DNA of 7,041 nucleotides from Lachnospiraceae bacterium (lineage in GTDB: Bacteria; Bacillota; Clostridia; Lachnospirales; Lachnospiraceae), in contig DOVG01000132.1 in the NCBI GenBank assembly GCA_003520205.1, positions 1 through 7,041 on the forward strand, given 5' to 3'. Positions 1-5,245 of the stretch are shown piece after piece (within the stretch, counting starts at the first letter, position 1; each line of letters begins with the position of its first letter). Both the position numbers and the translations under genes were made by a program. Below the pieces are notes generated by a model that saw only the letters and a list, made by a program, of their open reading frames with translations, had not been told where the DNA came from and ran no database searches.

Positions 1-101
1 AGTACTATGATCCTGTTATGTCAGGTCTTACAACTGTATCGCTGATAATTCTGGCAGTATTTTTTGTATTTATGGGAGTGTTGGGATTAGTTCTTGGTTA
101 A
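1..101 (+). CDS. C-terminal end of an unidentified membrane protein (5' truncated)
   Basis: A frame open from the window edge (first full codon at base 3) ends at TAA 99-101 and gives 32 residues. After a short polar start (YYDPVMSG) it is one continuous hydrophobic helix, with LIILAVFFVFMGVLGLVLG directly before the stop, so the protein ends inside or at the face of the membrane. This fits the last transmembrane segment of a transporter or other polytopic protein. The fragment is too short to name a family. The next gene starts 62 bases later on the same strand, so co-transcription is possible; a TATAAT at 107-112 without a convincing -35 leaves a separate promoter open. Confidence 0.55.
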   Translation, partial: YYDPVMSGLTTVSLIILAVFFVFMGVLGLVLG

Positions 102-163
102 TTAGTTATAATAAAGCCGGGAAAAAACTATAGCATTCAATGATGGTTTATTAGAAGTAATAA

Positions 164-703
164 ATGAGGCAAAAAAGAATTAAAATGACAAATATTATCA
201 AAGAGAATTATATACTGGTAGGTATGCCAGCATCTGGAAAAAGTACAGTAGGGGTAATACTTGCAAAAGTATTGGGACGTACTTTTATAGATTCAGATAT
301 AGTAATCCAGCAGCGTGAAGGAGCTCTTTTATGTGACATAATTAAAGAACGTGGAATAGAAGGATTTCTTAAGACTGAAGAAGCTGCTGTTCTGTCGATT
401 GATACATCAAATGCTGTAATAGCAACAGGAGGAAGTGTTGTATATAGCGAAGCAGGAATGAATCATTTGAAGAAGCATGGAAAGGTAATATATCTTAAAG
501 TGGAGAAGGATAATCTCTTTAAGAGACTTCACAACATCAAACAAAGAGGCGTAGTACTTAAGCCGGGTGAAACTCTGGATGAAATGTATTCGGCCAGGTG
601 TAAATTATATGAAAAATATGCAGACTTTGTGATAGATGAGACAAATGCATCCGTGGAAGATACCGTAGAAATGATAATTAAAATCAATCAAGCTGCAGAC
701 TGA
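164..703 (+). CDS. Shikimate kinase-family P-loop kinase, divergent subfamily
   Basis: This is a cytoplasmic small-molecule kinase of the shikimate kinase fold; that family phosphorylates shikimate with ATP in aromatic amino-acid synthesis. Numbering from ATG 164, Walker A is GMPASGKST (20-28), the substrate Asp pair is D43/D45 in FIDSD, and the LID region holds R128 followed by R145 in RCKLYEKYAD, which matches the RxPLYxxxAD signature. Length (179 aa) is normal. Two canonical features differ: the substrate-site Arg of the FR motif is Leu (L69 in GFLKTEE), and the GGG loop is ATGGSVV (87-93) with only two glycines in a row. I recall similar 'GMP-GKST / ATGGSVVYSE' proteins annotated as shikimate kinase in clostridia, so this may be a subfamily with another substrate. 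The start is uncertain: ATG 164 has only a weak AGAAG upstream; in-frame ATG 185 (172 aa) would suit the family but its GAGG is 14-15 bases away. No aro genes adjoin it. Confidence 0.82.
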   Translation: MRQKRIKMTNIIKENYILVGMPASGKSTVGVILAKVLGRTFIDSDIVIQQREGALLCDIIKERGIEGFLKTEEAAVLSIDTSNAVIATGGSVVYSEAGMNHLKKHGKVIYLKVEKDNLFKRLHNIKQRGVVLKPGETLDEMYSARCKLYEKYADFVIDETNASVEDTVEMIIKINQAAD

Positions 704-752
704 TTACCAGAAGCCTGTAAAGACATGACTTAAAAAGTCAGATTTATAGAGT

Positions 753-798
753 ATGGGGATGATGTGTCATGATAGTCACTATGACATATCATCCCCAT
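753..798. terminator. Long hairpin between convergent genes, possible bidirectional terminator
   Basis: Arms 753-770 and 781-798 pair over 18 bases with one non-Watson-Crick position (a G-U wobble in the rightward transcript), around a 10-base loop. It lies between the rightward kinase gene (stop at 703) and the leftward AraC gene, and it contains the last codons of the latter (stop 781-779). The rightward T run after it is short (TTT), and the leftward one is displaced: a T5 lies inside a small GACTT/AAGTC hairpin at 727-739. It therefore looks like a convergent transcription barrier, but not a textbook intrinsic terminator in either direction. Confidence 0.5.
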
Positions 799-1546
799 TT
801 CCGTGTGTCATATTGATGGTATAGAATCTGTCTCTATATATTTTAGGTGTCATTCCGGTCATTTTTTTGAACACAGATGAAAATGCACTCTGTGATGAGA
901 ACCCCAGAGATATAGATATATCAAGAATAGAGAAATCAGAATATCTAAGCATATTCTGGGCAGCTTTTATCTTTGAATCATTTATAAATTGATTTACATT
1001 TATACCGATTTCTTCTACGAAAAGACGGGAAAAATATCCTGTACTAAGTCCCTCTCTGGCAGCCAGCTCGCTTACAGTAATCTGTCTTTGCAAATTGTCC
1101 AGAATATAATCAATACTTCTTTTTATATGCACAGAAACAACATCAACCTTTTTAAGATCTCGCATTCGGGTTGCATAATCTATCTGCATCTCTGCAGTGA
1201 TATCAAGTACTTCTTCTACACTCTTGGCTTTATCAGCCTTTCTTATATATATATCACCTAAAGTGTAAGCGGTATCAACATCCATACCGGTATCGATGCA
1301 CATTCTGCTTATTACAGCTATAGCAGTTACATGATGATATATCATATTTCTGACAGGATCATCCGAAAGACTACCTCGGCCTTCCTCAAACTTTTTGCGT
1401 GCGATTTTGAATCGTTCTCTGACTCCTTCGACATCGCCATATCTTATTCTATTATATTGTTTGAATTCTGCACGATAGTCAGCGCGAACAAATTCCTCCT
1501 GCCTTTGAAAATATAATTTGTAGTTGAGTGTGTCATTTGTATCCAT
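779..1546 (-). CDS. AraC family transcriptional regulator
   Basis: A 255-residue DNA-binding regulator. The C-terminal part (about 138-240) is the AraC/XylS double helix-turn-helix: the first HTH lies around ITVSELAAREGLSTGYFSRLF (156-176) and the second around ILDISISLGFSSQSAFSSVFKK (207-228), closing with the family hallmark TGMTPKIYR (230-238). The N-terminal 130 residues have no cupin signature; they are mostly helical, with DPVRNMIYHHVTAIAVISR (63-81), GMDVDTAYTLGDIYI (87-101) and a following helix. I recall this arrangement from AraC-type proteins of Lachnospiraceae and related Firmicutes, where it probably senses a ligand or mediates dimers. The start is well supported: AGGGGG at 1559-1554 sits 7 bases before ATG 1546-1544. 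A -10-like TATAAT (1587-1582) gives it a promoter separate from the upstream gene, whose terminator lies just beyond. The target genes are not evident here. Confidence 0.9.
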   Translation of the reverse strand: MDTNDTLNYKLYFQRQEEFVRADYRAEFKQYNRIRYGDVEGVRERFKIARKKFEEGRGSLSDDPVRNMIYHHVTAIAVISRMCIDTGMDVDTAYTLGDIYIRKADKAKSVEEVLDITAEMQIDYATRMRDLKKVDVVSVHIKRSIDYILDNLQRQITVSELAAREGLSTGYFSRLFVEEIGINVNQFINDSKIKAAQNMLRYSDFSILDISISLGFSSQSAFSSVFKKMTGMTPKIYRDRFYTINMTHGNGDDMS

Positions 1547-1581
1547 ATATTTAACCCCCTCATGCTTTCCCCCTAATTTGG

Positions 1582-1610
1582 ATTATAACTGAAATGAAAA
1601 AAAAAGAAAG
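1582..1610 (-). promoter_or_regulatory. Probable promoter of the AraC-type gene
   Basis: On the minus strand a perfect TATAAT (1587-1582) lies about 36 bases before the AraC start codon. Seventeen bases further upstream the -35 position reads CTTTCT (1610-1605), a poor match that falls in the stem of the neighbouring terminator. The predicted start point near 1575 would leave a leader of only about 28 bases beginning close to a G5 run. Only the -10 is convincing, so the -35 position or an activator dependence is open. Confidence 0.35.
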
Positions 1611-1629
1611 CCCCTTTTCAGGACTTTCT
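1597..1629 (-). terminator. Intrinsic terminator of the GGDEF-like gene
   Basis: Read leftward, arms 1629-1621 (AGAAAGTCC) and 1613-1605 (GGGCTTTCT) form a 9-bp stem, one pair being a U-G wobble, with a 7-base loop, followed directly by a T run at 1605-1597. It begins 35 bases after the stop of the GGDEF-like gene. It separates that gene from the AraC gene, so any co-transcription would need read-through. Confidence 0.88.
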
Positions 1630-1663
1630 GAGATATGCGTGGGAGAATCCGCATATGGCATGT

Positions 1664-2134
1664 TTATATTGCAACCTTTAGGTACAGAGGCAGCTCTCCA
1701 TTGGGAACGATCATCCTGGAATCTATACATATTTTAGTTAGATTTTTAACTCCCTGGCTGACCAGTTTATTTTCTATTCTTTTGATGATGGATAGCATAT
1801 TCTGTTGAGAGAGTTCAGGCAGCAATACAATGATTTTGTTGTTATTACGGGTTATTACGTCGCTCTTTCTCAGGCTGCATCCGATGATGAAGGTACATAA
1901 ATCAACTACCTTATTAAAATCAATATCTTCATCCTCTTCTTCATATAAATTTTCCAGATTGATAGTGAGTTCACAAGCTGGATTCTTATATGTATTTATA
2001 TATTTACAAAGGAAAGAGTGAATAATGTTGTATTCTTCGTTACTAACAAGCATAGCATTGCTGTTTTCCATCATGTCTTCAAATGTGAGTTCGTCTGTAA
2101 GTTCTTCTTCAATTAAATCAATATAATACTCCAT
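1664..2134 (-). CDS. Small protein with a degenerate GGDEF-like domain
   Basis: I read this 156-residue soluble protein as a relic or repurposed diguanylate-cyclase-type domain. From about residue 54 it follows the GGDEF pattern: a strand CELTINLENLY (54-64) where cyclases have the Mg-binding FxDxDxFK strand, a helix ending SLRKSDVITR (87-96, like LRxxDxxxR), a strand IIVLLPE (101-107), and the helix QQNMLSIIKRIENKL (110-124). The catalytic GGDEF motif is replaced by NNNKI (97-101) and both metal carboxylate positions are changed, so cyclase activity is not expected. An acidic run EEEDEDID lies at 65-72. The N-terminal 50 residues are helical and acidic, with no membrane segment. An upstream in-frame TTG at 2140 is only 2 bases from the ribosome site; ATG 2134-2132 lies 8 bases after AGGAG (2147-2143) and is preferred. 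It is a single-gene unit with its own terminator. The domain call rests on pattern reading alone. Confidence 0.6.
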   Translation of the reverse strand: MEYYIDLIEEELTDELTFEDMMENSNAMLVSNEEYNIIHSFLCKYINTYKNPACELTINLENLYEEEDEDIDFNKVVDLCTFIIGCSLRKSDVITRNNNKIIVLLPELSQQNMLSIIKRIENKLVSQGVKNLTKICIDSRMIVPNGELPLYLKVAI

Positions 2135-2243
2135 GATCAATGCTCCTTTCTTGTTATAGAAGTGGTGTTAAAATATCTTTTGCTTTGTACTAAATAAAAT
2201 GTAACATAGATAAATTTTTGGGTTTTCAAAAAATATGACATTT

Positions 2244-2272
2244 ATTATAAAAATCCAACCTTTTATTATGAA
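2244..2272 (-). promoter_or_regulatory. Candidate promoter for the GGDEF-like gene
   Basis: On the minus strand TATAAT (2249-2244) is preceded, after 17 bases, by TTCATA (2272-2267), a weak -35. This would give a leader of about 100 bases. The region between the two divergent genes (2141-2379) is extremely A+T-rich, so chance -10 matches are common; TATGTT (2208-2203) is an alternative. Apart from this and the rightward GntR promoter and operator, I see nothing further in the intergenic stretch. Confidence 0.25.
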
Positions 2273-2301
2273 CAAAGTATGTCTAACTAATTAAAGACTG
2301 A

Positions 2302-2330
2302 TTGACATGTATAATAATCTATTGTATTTT
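2302..2330 (+). promoter_or_regulatory. Promoter of the GntR-type repressor operon
   Basis: A perfect TTGACA (2302-2307) is followed, after 17 bases, by TATTTT (2325-2330). The -10 overlaps the leftmost half-site (GTATT, 2324-2328) of the operator, so a bound repressor would block polymerase. A TATAAT also occurs inside the operator (2337-2342) but is 29 bases from TTGACA, too far to pair with it. The same geometry recurs at 4391-4419 before the ABC operon. Confidence 0.7.
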
Positions 2331-2353
2331 ATGTATTATAATGAATAATACAT
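2324..2353 (+). promoter_or_regulatory. Operator, likely bound by the GntR/YtrA-type repressor (autoregulation)
   Basis: A perfect inverted repeat ATGTATTAT-aatga-ATAATACAT spans 2331-2353, with an additional left half-site GTATT at 2324-2328, exactly 9 bases before the GTATT of the palindrome. The 30 bases 2324-2353 match 4413-4442, before the ABC operon, at 25 positions. YtrA-type repressors are known to bind inverted repeats in their own promoters. That the binder is the gene directly downstream is an inference from position and from the paired site. Confidence 0.72.
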
Positions 2354-2412
2354 AAACCGTTTAAGCTTACTTCCTATAAGTGATAGGGAAGATATATTAC
2401 ATTGAGGTAGAT

Positions 2413-2772
2413 ATGGTAATAAAAATAGACGAATACTCAGATGTTCCCATCTATATGCAAATCAGAAATCAGATAGTTATCGGAATATCAAACGGAGAAC
2501 TTGCTCCGGGAGAACAGCTTCCAACAGTACGTGCCCTTGCGCTGGAAATGGGTATAAATACTATGACTGTAAGTAAGGTTTATCAGTTGCTTAAGTCAGA
2601 GGGATATATATTAACTGACAGGAAGAATGGTGCTCGTGTCAGGGAAAGTATAAATAAGTCGGGTGTGCTGAGTGAAGAGAATAAGACTGATCTGAAACGT
2701 ATTATTTCCGAGGCAAGACTCTCCGGAGTACCGAAGAAGGATATATTGAAACTTATAGATGAATATTACTGA
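2413..2772 (+). CDS. GntR family (YtrA-type) transcriptional repressor
   Basis: A 119-residue winged-helix DNA-binding protein. Residues 10-76 carry the GntR pattern: DVPIYMQIRNQI (10-21), ISNGELAPGEQLPTVRALA (25-43), recognition-helix region INTMTVSKVYQLLKSEGY (48-65), and wing DRKNGARV (69-76). Only about 43 residues follow, forming a short helical tail (EENKTDLKRIISEARLSG, then KKDILKLIDEYY). That is too small for a FadR- or UTRA-type ligand domain and is typical of the YtrA subfamily, which controls neighbouring ABC transporters. The frame extends back to GTG 2380, but ATG 2413 is preferred: GAGG (2404-2407) sits 5 bases before it, and MVIKIDEYSDVPIY is the usual N terminus of this family. 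It is followed 67 bases later by the membrane protein gene in the same unit. The paired operators at 2324-2353 and 4412-4450 suggest that it represses both operons; what relieves repression is unknown. Confidence 0.92.
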   Translation: MVIKIDEYSDVPIYMQIRNQIVIGISNGELAPGEQLPTVRALALEMGINTMTVSKVYQLLKSEGYILTDRKNGARVRESINKSGVLSEENKTDLKRIISEARLSGVPKKDILKLIDEYY

Positions 2773-2839
2773 TCATGTAACGAACTGTAAGGAAAGTATC
2801 TGATTCGAACGATTAGACTAAAATGGATAGGTATAAAAA

Positions 2840-4267
2840 ATGGAAATTATCTTTAATATAGTAATGATGATAATAATGCTGCCAAGCATTTTATTTATCT
2901 ATATATATGAGTATCCTAAAAAGTGGAAAGATAAAAAATATATATACGGTGTACGTAACCGCACCGAATTTAAAGAAGAAATTATAGCTAAGAGAGTAGA
3001 TGAGATATCATCGCAGTGCAGAAAAAAGGCCAATATCTATCTGGTGATATCTATTATCCTGATGGTAGGATTTTGTTTTATTCCAGACTTTACGGTCAGG
3101 TTGATAGTCTGGACTGTTTTTATATTTATAGATTTTGTTCTTATGTTCGCTCCTTTTACAAAAGGTAATAGTGAGCTGAAGAGTCTCAAACGTGAACTTG
3201 GGCTGAACTTTGAAAAAGGTGTAGTTTATACAGACCTAAAAAGTGTGGGAGCGGTTCATGCACTAAAAAAATCAAGCATTATTATTCCAAACATTATAGC
3301 TGCAGTATTTTTTCTTGTGGCACTTCTAAATGACATAGGTGTAGTAAAAATAGCCGGATTTTCTTCTGGACATGAATATCAGGCACGGTTAATGACTGGT
3401 ATGTCGGGGGCACTCCTTTTTGTCAGTATTATGCTCATTCCCATAGCATTTATGATGGATGGAATCAGAAATGAAGTTATTTCTGAAGACAGTGACATAA
3501 ATATCAACTACAACAGAGCTAAGAAAAAGAATATGGCGGACTTTATAGTTCTGTTTACATGGATTAATACAGCTGTCATTATAGTAATGATGATAACAAT
3601 GTCTATATGGGATGATCAGATTCTGTATCTGAGTCTATATGCGGTCTATATGCTGGGAATTATGACAGGAGGATTCTTTTTCTTAAGAAGACAGAAGCTG
3701 ATAGAGAAGAGATATAAGAATGAAACATCTGTTGAGATTGATGATGACGATAACTGGATACTGGGACAGATCTACTATAATCCGGAAGATAAGAGACTGA
3801 ACATTGATAAGAGAGTAGGCGTTGGAACTACTGTGAATATGGCACATCCGGTTGGGAAGGTGATAGGAGTTCTTACGATTCTTCTGGTAATATTTATACT
3901 TTTTGAGCTCATATATGTTGGAATACTTGGTCAGACACCGATGAAAGTACGAGTTGAAGATGGAAATATAATATGTCATCAAATGAAGGATGATTACTGC
4001 ATTCCTATAAGTGACATAGATGATATAACTATAGAATCTGATTCTGCTAAACTTAAACTTCGTAAGGAGGCTGGCTATGATATGGATCCAAAGTATAAGG
4101 GGAAATACTATGTGAACGATGAAAGCGGATGTATAGTCTTTCTGGATTTGAATACGAAAAAATATATGACTGTCAGTGCTGATGGAAAGAAATATTATAT
4201 AAATGGGGAAAGTAACGGAGAATCTGAGAAAGTATACAGTGAAGTTTTAAATCAGATATCTGATTAA
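2840..4267 (+). CDS. Multi-pass membrane protein with DUF5808-like segment and C-terminal bacterial PH-like domain
   Basis: A 475-residue inner-membrane protein of unknown biochemical role. Hydrophobic segments lie near 3-23, 66-81, 86-104, 147-163, 187-206, 233-254, 258-281 and 341-362, about eight helices. Between the seventh and eighth is NWILGQIYYNPEDKRLNIDK followed by RVGVGTTVNMAHP (305-337), which I recognise as a DUF5808-type motif (NWxLGxxYYNPxDxRxxVxKRxGxGxTxNxxxP). The C-terminal 110 residues (366-475) are soluble and strand-rich: MKVRVEDGNI, IPISDIDDITI, then KGKYYVNDESG and KYMTVSADGKKYYING, like bacterial PH-type (bPH, PF10882-like) domains. In Firmicutes such proteins are often encoded beside short GntR regulators, as here. 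A signal-sensing or regulator-modulating role is possible but is inference only. ATG 2840 has a weak TAGGT (2828-2832) 7 bases upstream. A terminator follows 24 bases after the stop, closing the repressor unit. Confidence 0.75.
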   Translation: MEIIFNIVMMIIMLPSILFIYIYEYPKKWKDKKYIYGVRNRTEFKEEIIAKRVDEISSQCRKKANIYLVISIILMVGFCFIPDFTVRLIVWTVFIFIDFVLMFAPFTKGNSELKSLKRELGLNFEKGVVYTDLKSVGAVHALKKSSIIIPNIIAAVFFLVALLNDIGVVKIAGFSSGHEYQARLMTGMSGALLFVSIMLIPIAFMMDGIRNEVISEDSDININYNRAKKKNMADFIVLFTWINTAVIIVMMITMSIWDDQILYLSLYAVYMLGIMTGGFFFLRRQKLIEKRYKNETSVEIDDDDNWILGQIYYNPEDKRLNIDKRVGVGTTVNMAHPVGKVIGVLTILLVIFILFELIYVGILGQTPMKVRVEDGNIICHQMKDDYCIPISDIDDITIESDSAKLKLRKEAGYDMDPKYKGKYYVNDESGCIVFLDLNTKKYMTVSADGKKYYINGESNGESEKVYSEVLNQISD

Positions 4268-4291
4268 TATATCGCAAATAAAGTCAATCAA

Positions 4292-4333
4292 AAGAGGCTG
4301 TACACTAAACAACCGGTGCACAGCTTCTTTTTT
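4292..4333 (+). terminator. Intrinsic terminator of the repressor/membrane-protein operon
   Basis: Arms 4292-4305 and 4316-4329 form a 14-bp stem with one G-U pair and one A-C mismatch, a 10-base loop and a T6 run (4328-4333) that overlaps the stem base. It sits 24 bases after the membrane-protein stop codon and upstream of the ABC promoter, so the two operons are transcribed separately. Confidence 0.85.
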
Positions 4334-4390
4334 GGTTTATGTTTGAAAATATTAGTTACAAAAATTTGAAAAGATTAATCTCGAAAAATC

Positions 4391-4419
4391 TTGACAATAA
4401 TAATATAATGGTGTATTGT
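4391..4419 (+). promoter_or_regulatory. Promoter of the ABC transporter operon
   Basis: TTGACA (4391-4396), then 17 bases, then TATTGT (4414-4419). The -10 is weak but sits in exactly the same place relative to the operator as in the repressor promoter: TTGACA begins 22 bases before the shared 30-base element in both. An A-rich stretch with an AAGATT/AATCTT inverted pair (4371-4376, 4387-4392) lies directly upstream. The predicted start near 4426 falls inside the operator and leaves a leader of about 97 bases before ATG 4523. Confidence 0.68.
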
Positions 4420-4450
4420 CTGTATTACAATAAATAATACAAACAATACA
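4412..4450 (+). promoter_or_regulatory. Extended operator of the ABC operon
   Basis: Left arm TGTATTGTCTGTATTA (4412-4427) and right arm TAATACAAACAATACA (4435-4450) are inverted over 16 bases with one mismatch, around a 7-base spacer. Each arm holds two half-sites (GTATT or AATAC) spaced 9 bases apart. The core coincides with the element before the repressor gene. The left arm covers the -10, so binding should block transcription. The palindrome could also fold in RNA, but no T run follows it and a protein-binding role fits the paired sites better. Confidence 0.72.
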
Positions 4451-4479
4451 AGTAATACAAACAGTATAACTAATACATT
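4435..4479 (+). repeat. Five tandem 9-bp half-site-like repeats
   Basis: The units are TAATACAAA (4435-4443), CAATACAAG (4444-4452), TAATACAAA (4453-4461), CAGTATAAC (4462-4470) and TAATACATT (4471-4479). Units 1 and 3 are identical and unit 4 is the most degraded. The first two are also the right arm of the ABC operator; the other three extend it into the leader. Two further copies in inverted orientation make up the left arm (4411-4427). The repressor promoter lacks this extension. Confidence 0.75.
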
Positions 4480-4522
4480 GAAGATAATGATGCTTACTAA
4501 AGATATTTCAAGGAGAAATAAT

Positions 4523-5230
4523 ATGTTAGTAATAAAGAATCTGGATAAAATATATAAAGGAACGGATAAAGGTATAAAGGATATATCTATTACTGTTGAA
4601 TCTGGAGATATCTATGCATTTATCGGACATAATGGTGCCGGAAAGACAACGCTTCTAAAAGCAATCACAGGAATACATGAGTTTGATAAGGGTGAGGTTC
4701 TGATAGATGGAATAAATATCCTGGATTCTCCAATGGAGGTAAAAAAGAGGATTGCATATATTCCTGATAATCCGGATATCTATGAATTTATGACAGGTAT
4801 TCAGTATCTTCAGTTCGTGGCAGATATCTATAATGTATCAGAAGCAGAGCGTGAAAAGAAGATTTCAGAATACGCAGATATGTTTGAGATAACAAGCTCT
4901 CTTGGTGATCTGATATCATCATATTCCCATGGTATGAAACAGAAGCTGGTTATTATATCTGCACTTCTTCATAGCCCAAGGCTTCTTATAATGGATGAAC
5001 CTTTTGTAGGACTTGACCCCAAAGCTGCTTTTTCTCTGAAGGAGATAATGAGAGAGATGACAGAGCAGGGAAGTGCAATTCTTTTCTCAACCCATGTACT
5101 TGAAGTTGCTGAAAAGCTCTGCAACAAGGTGGCTATCATAAAGAGTGGAAAGCTGCTTGCCAGCGGCTTTATGAATGAAGTTGTTAAAGATGGTGAGTCA
5201 CTGGAAGAACTATTTATGGAAAGTGTGTAA
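4523..5230 (+). CDS. ABC transporter ATP-binding protein (EcsA/YtrB-like)
   Basis: A 235-residue cytoplasmic ATPase that powers the permease encoded next. In order: A-loop Tyr Y11 (DKIYKG), Walker A GHNGAGKTT (35-43), the Q-loop region IAYIPDNPDIYEFMTG (77-92) with Asp at the usual Gln/Glu position, the signature SYSHGMKQK (133-141) instead of LSGGQ, Walker B LLIMDEP (154-160), D-loop GLDP (163-166) and H-loop His H191 (FSTHVLE). The IPD and S-x-GMKQK variants are common in EcsA/YtrB/BcrA-type exporters of ABC-2 type and do not suggest loss of activity. The frame runs back to TTG 4478 inside the operator repeats, but ATG 4523 is preferred: AAGGAG (4510-4515) is 7 bases before it and the family begins MLVIKNLDKIY. 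The permease starts 15 bases after the stop. Substrate unknown; drug, peptide or envelope-component export is the family range. Confidence 0.94.
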   Translation: MLVIKNLDKIYKGTDKGIKDISITVESGDIYAFIGHNGAGKTTLLKAITGIHEFDKGEVLIDGINILDSPMEVKKRIAYIPDNPDIYEFMTGIQYLQFVADIYNVSEAEREKKISEYADMFEITSSLGDLISSYSHGMKQKLVIISALLHSPRLLIMDEPFVGLDPKAAFSLKEIMREMTEQGSAILFSTHVLEVAEKLCNKVAIIKSGKLLASGFMNEVVKDGESLEELFMESV

Positions 5231-5245
5231 ATAAGAGGTATAAGG

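Noticed and set aside
2135..2379. Small RNA or riboswitch in the divergent intergenic region
   Set aside because: No stable hairpin with a T run or recognisable aptamer was found; the sequence is low-complexity A+T with promoter and operator elements only.
2380..2412. GTG start 11 codons upstream for the GntR-type repressor
   Set aside because: ATG 2413 has GAGG just upstream and gives the normal YtrA-type N terminus; the extension matches nothing in the family.
4339..4437. A 32-codon rightward open frame between the terminator and the ABC gene, overlapping the ABC promoter and operator
   Set aside because: It has no ribosome binding site, starts just after the terminator T run, and its codons consist largely of the A+T-rich promoter and operator repeats.
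4412..4450. Riboswitch or attenuator in the ABC leader
   Set aside because: The inverted repeat is A+T-rich, overlaps the -10 and transcript start and has no following T run; an equivalent element sits at the repressor promoter, so a protein operator explains it better.
4411..4479. CRISPR-like or attachment-site interpretation of the AATAC repeats
   Set aside because: The units are only 9 bases, contiguous and without spacers, and they coincide with a promoter; no cas, integrase or recombinase gene is present.
4478..4522. N-terminal extension of the ABC ATPase from TTG 4478
   Set aside because: The added 15 residues are encoded partly by operator repeats and lack a ribosome site; ATG 4523 has AAGGAG at ideal spacing and fits the family N terminus.
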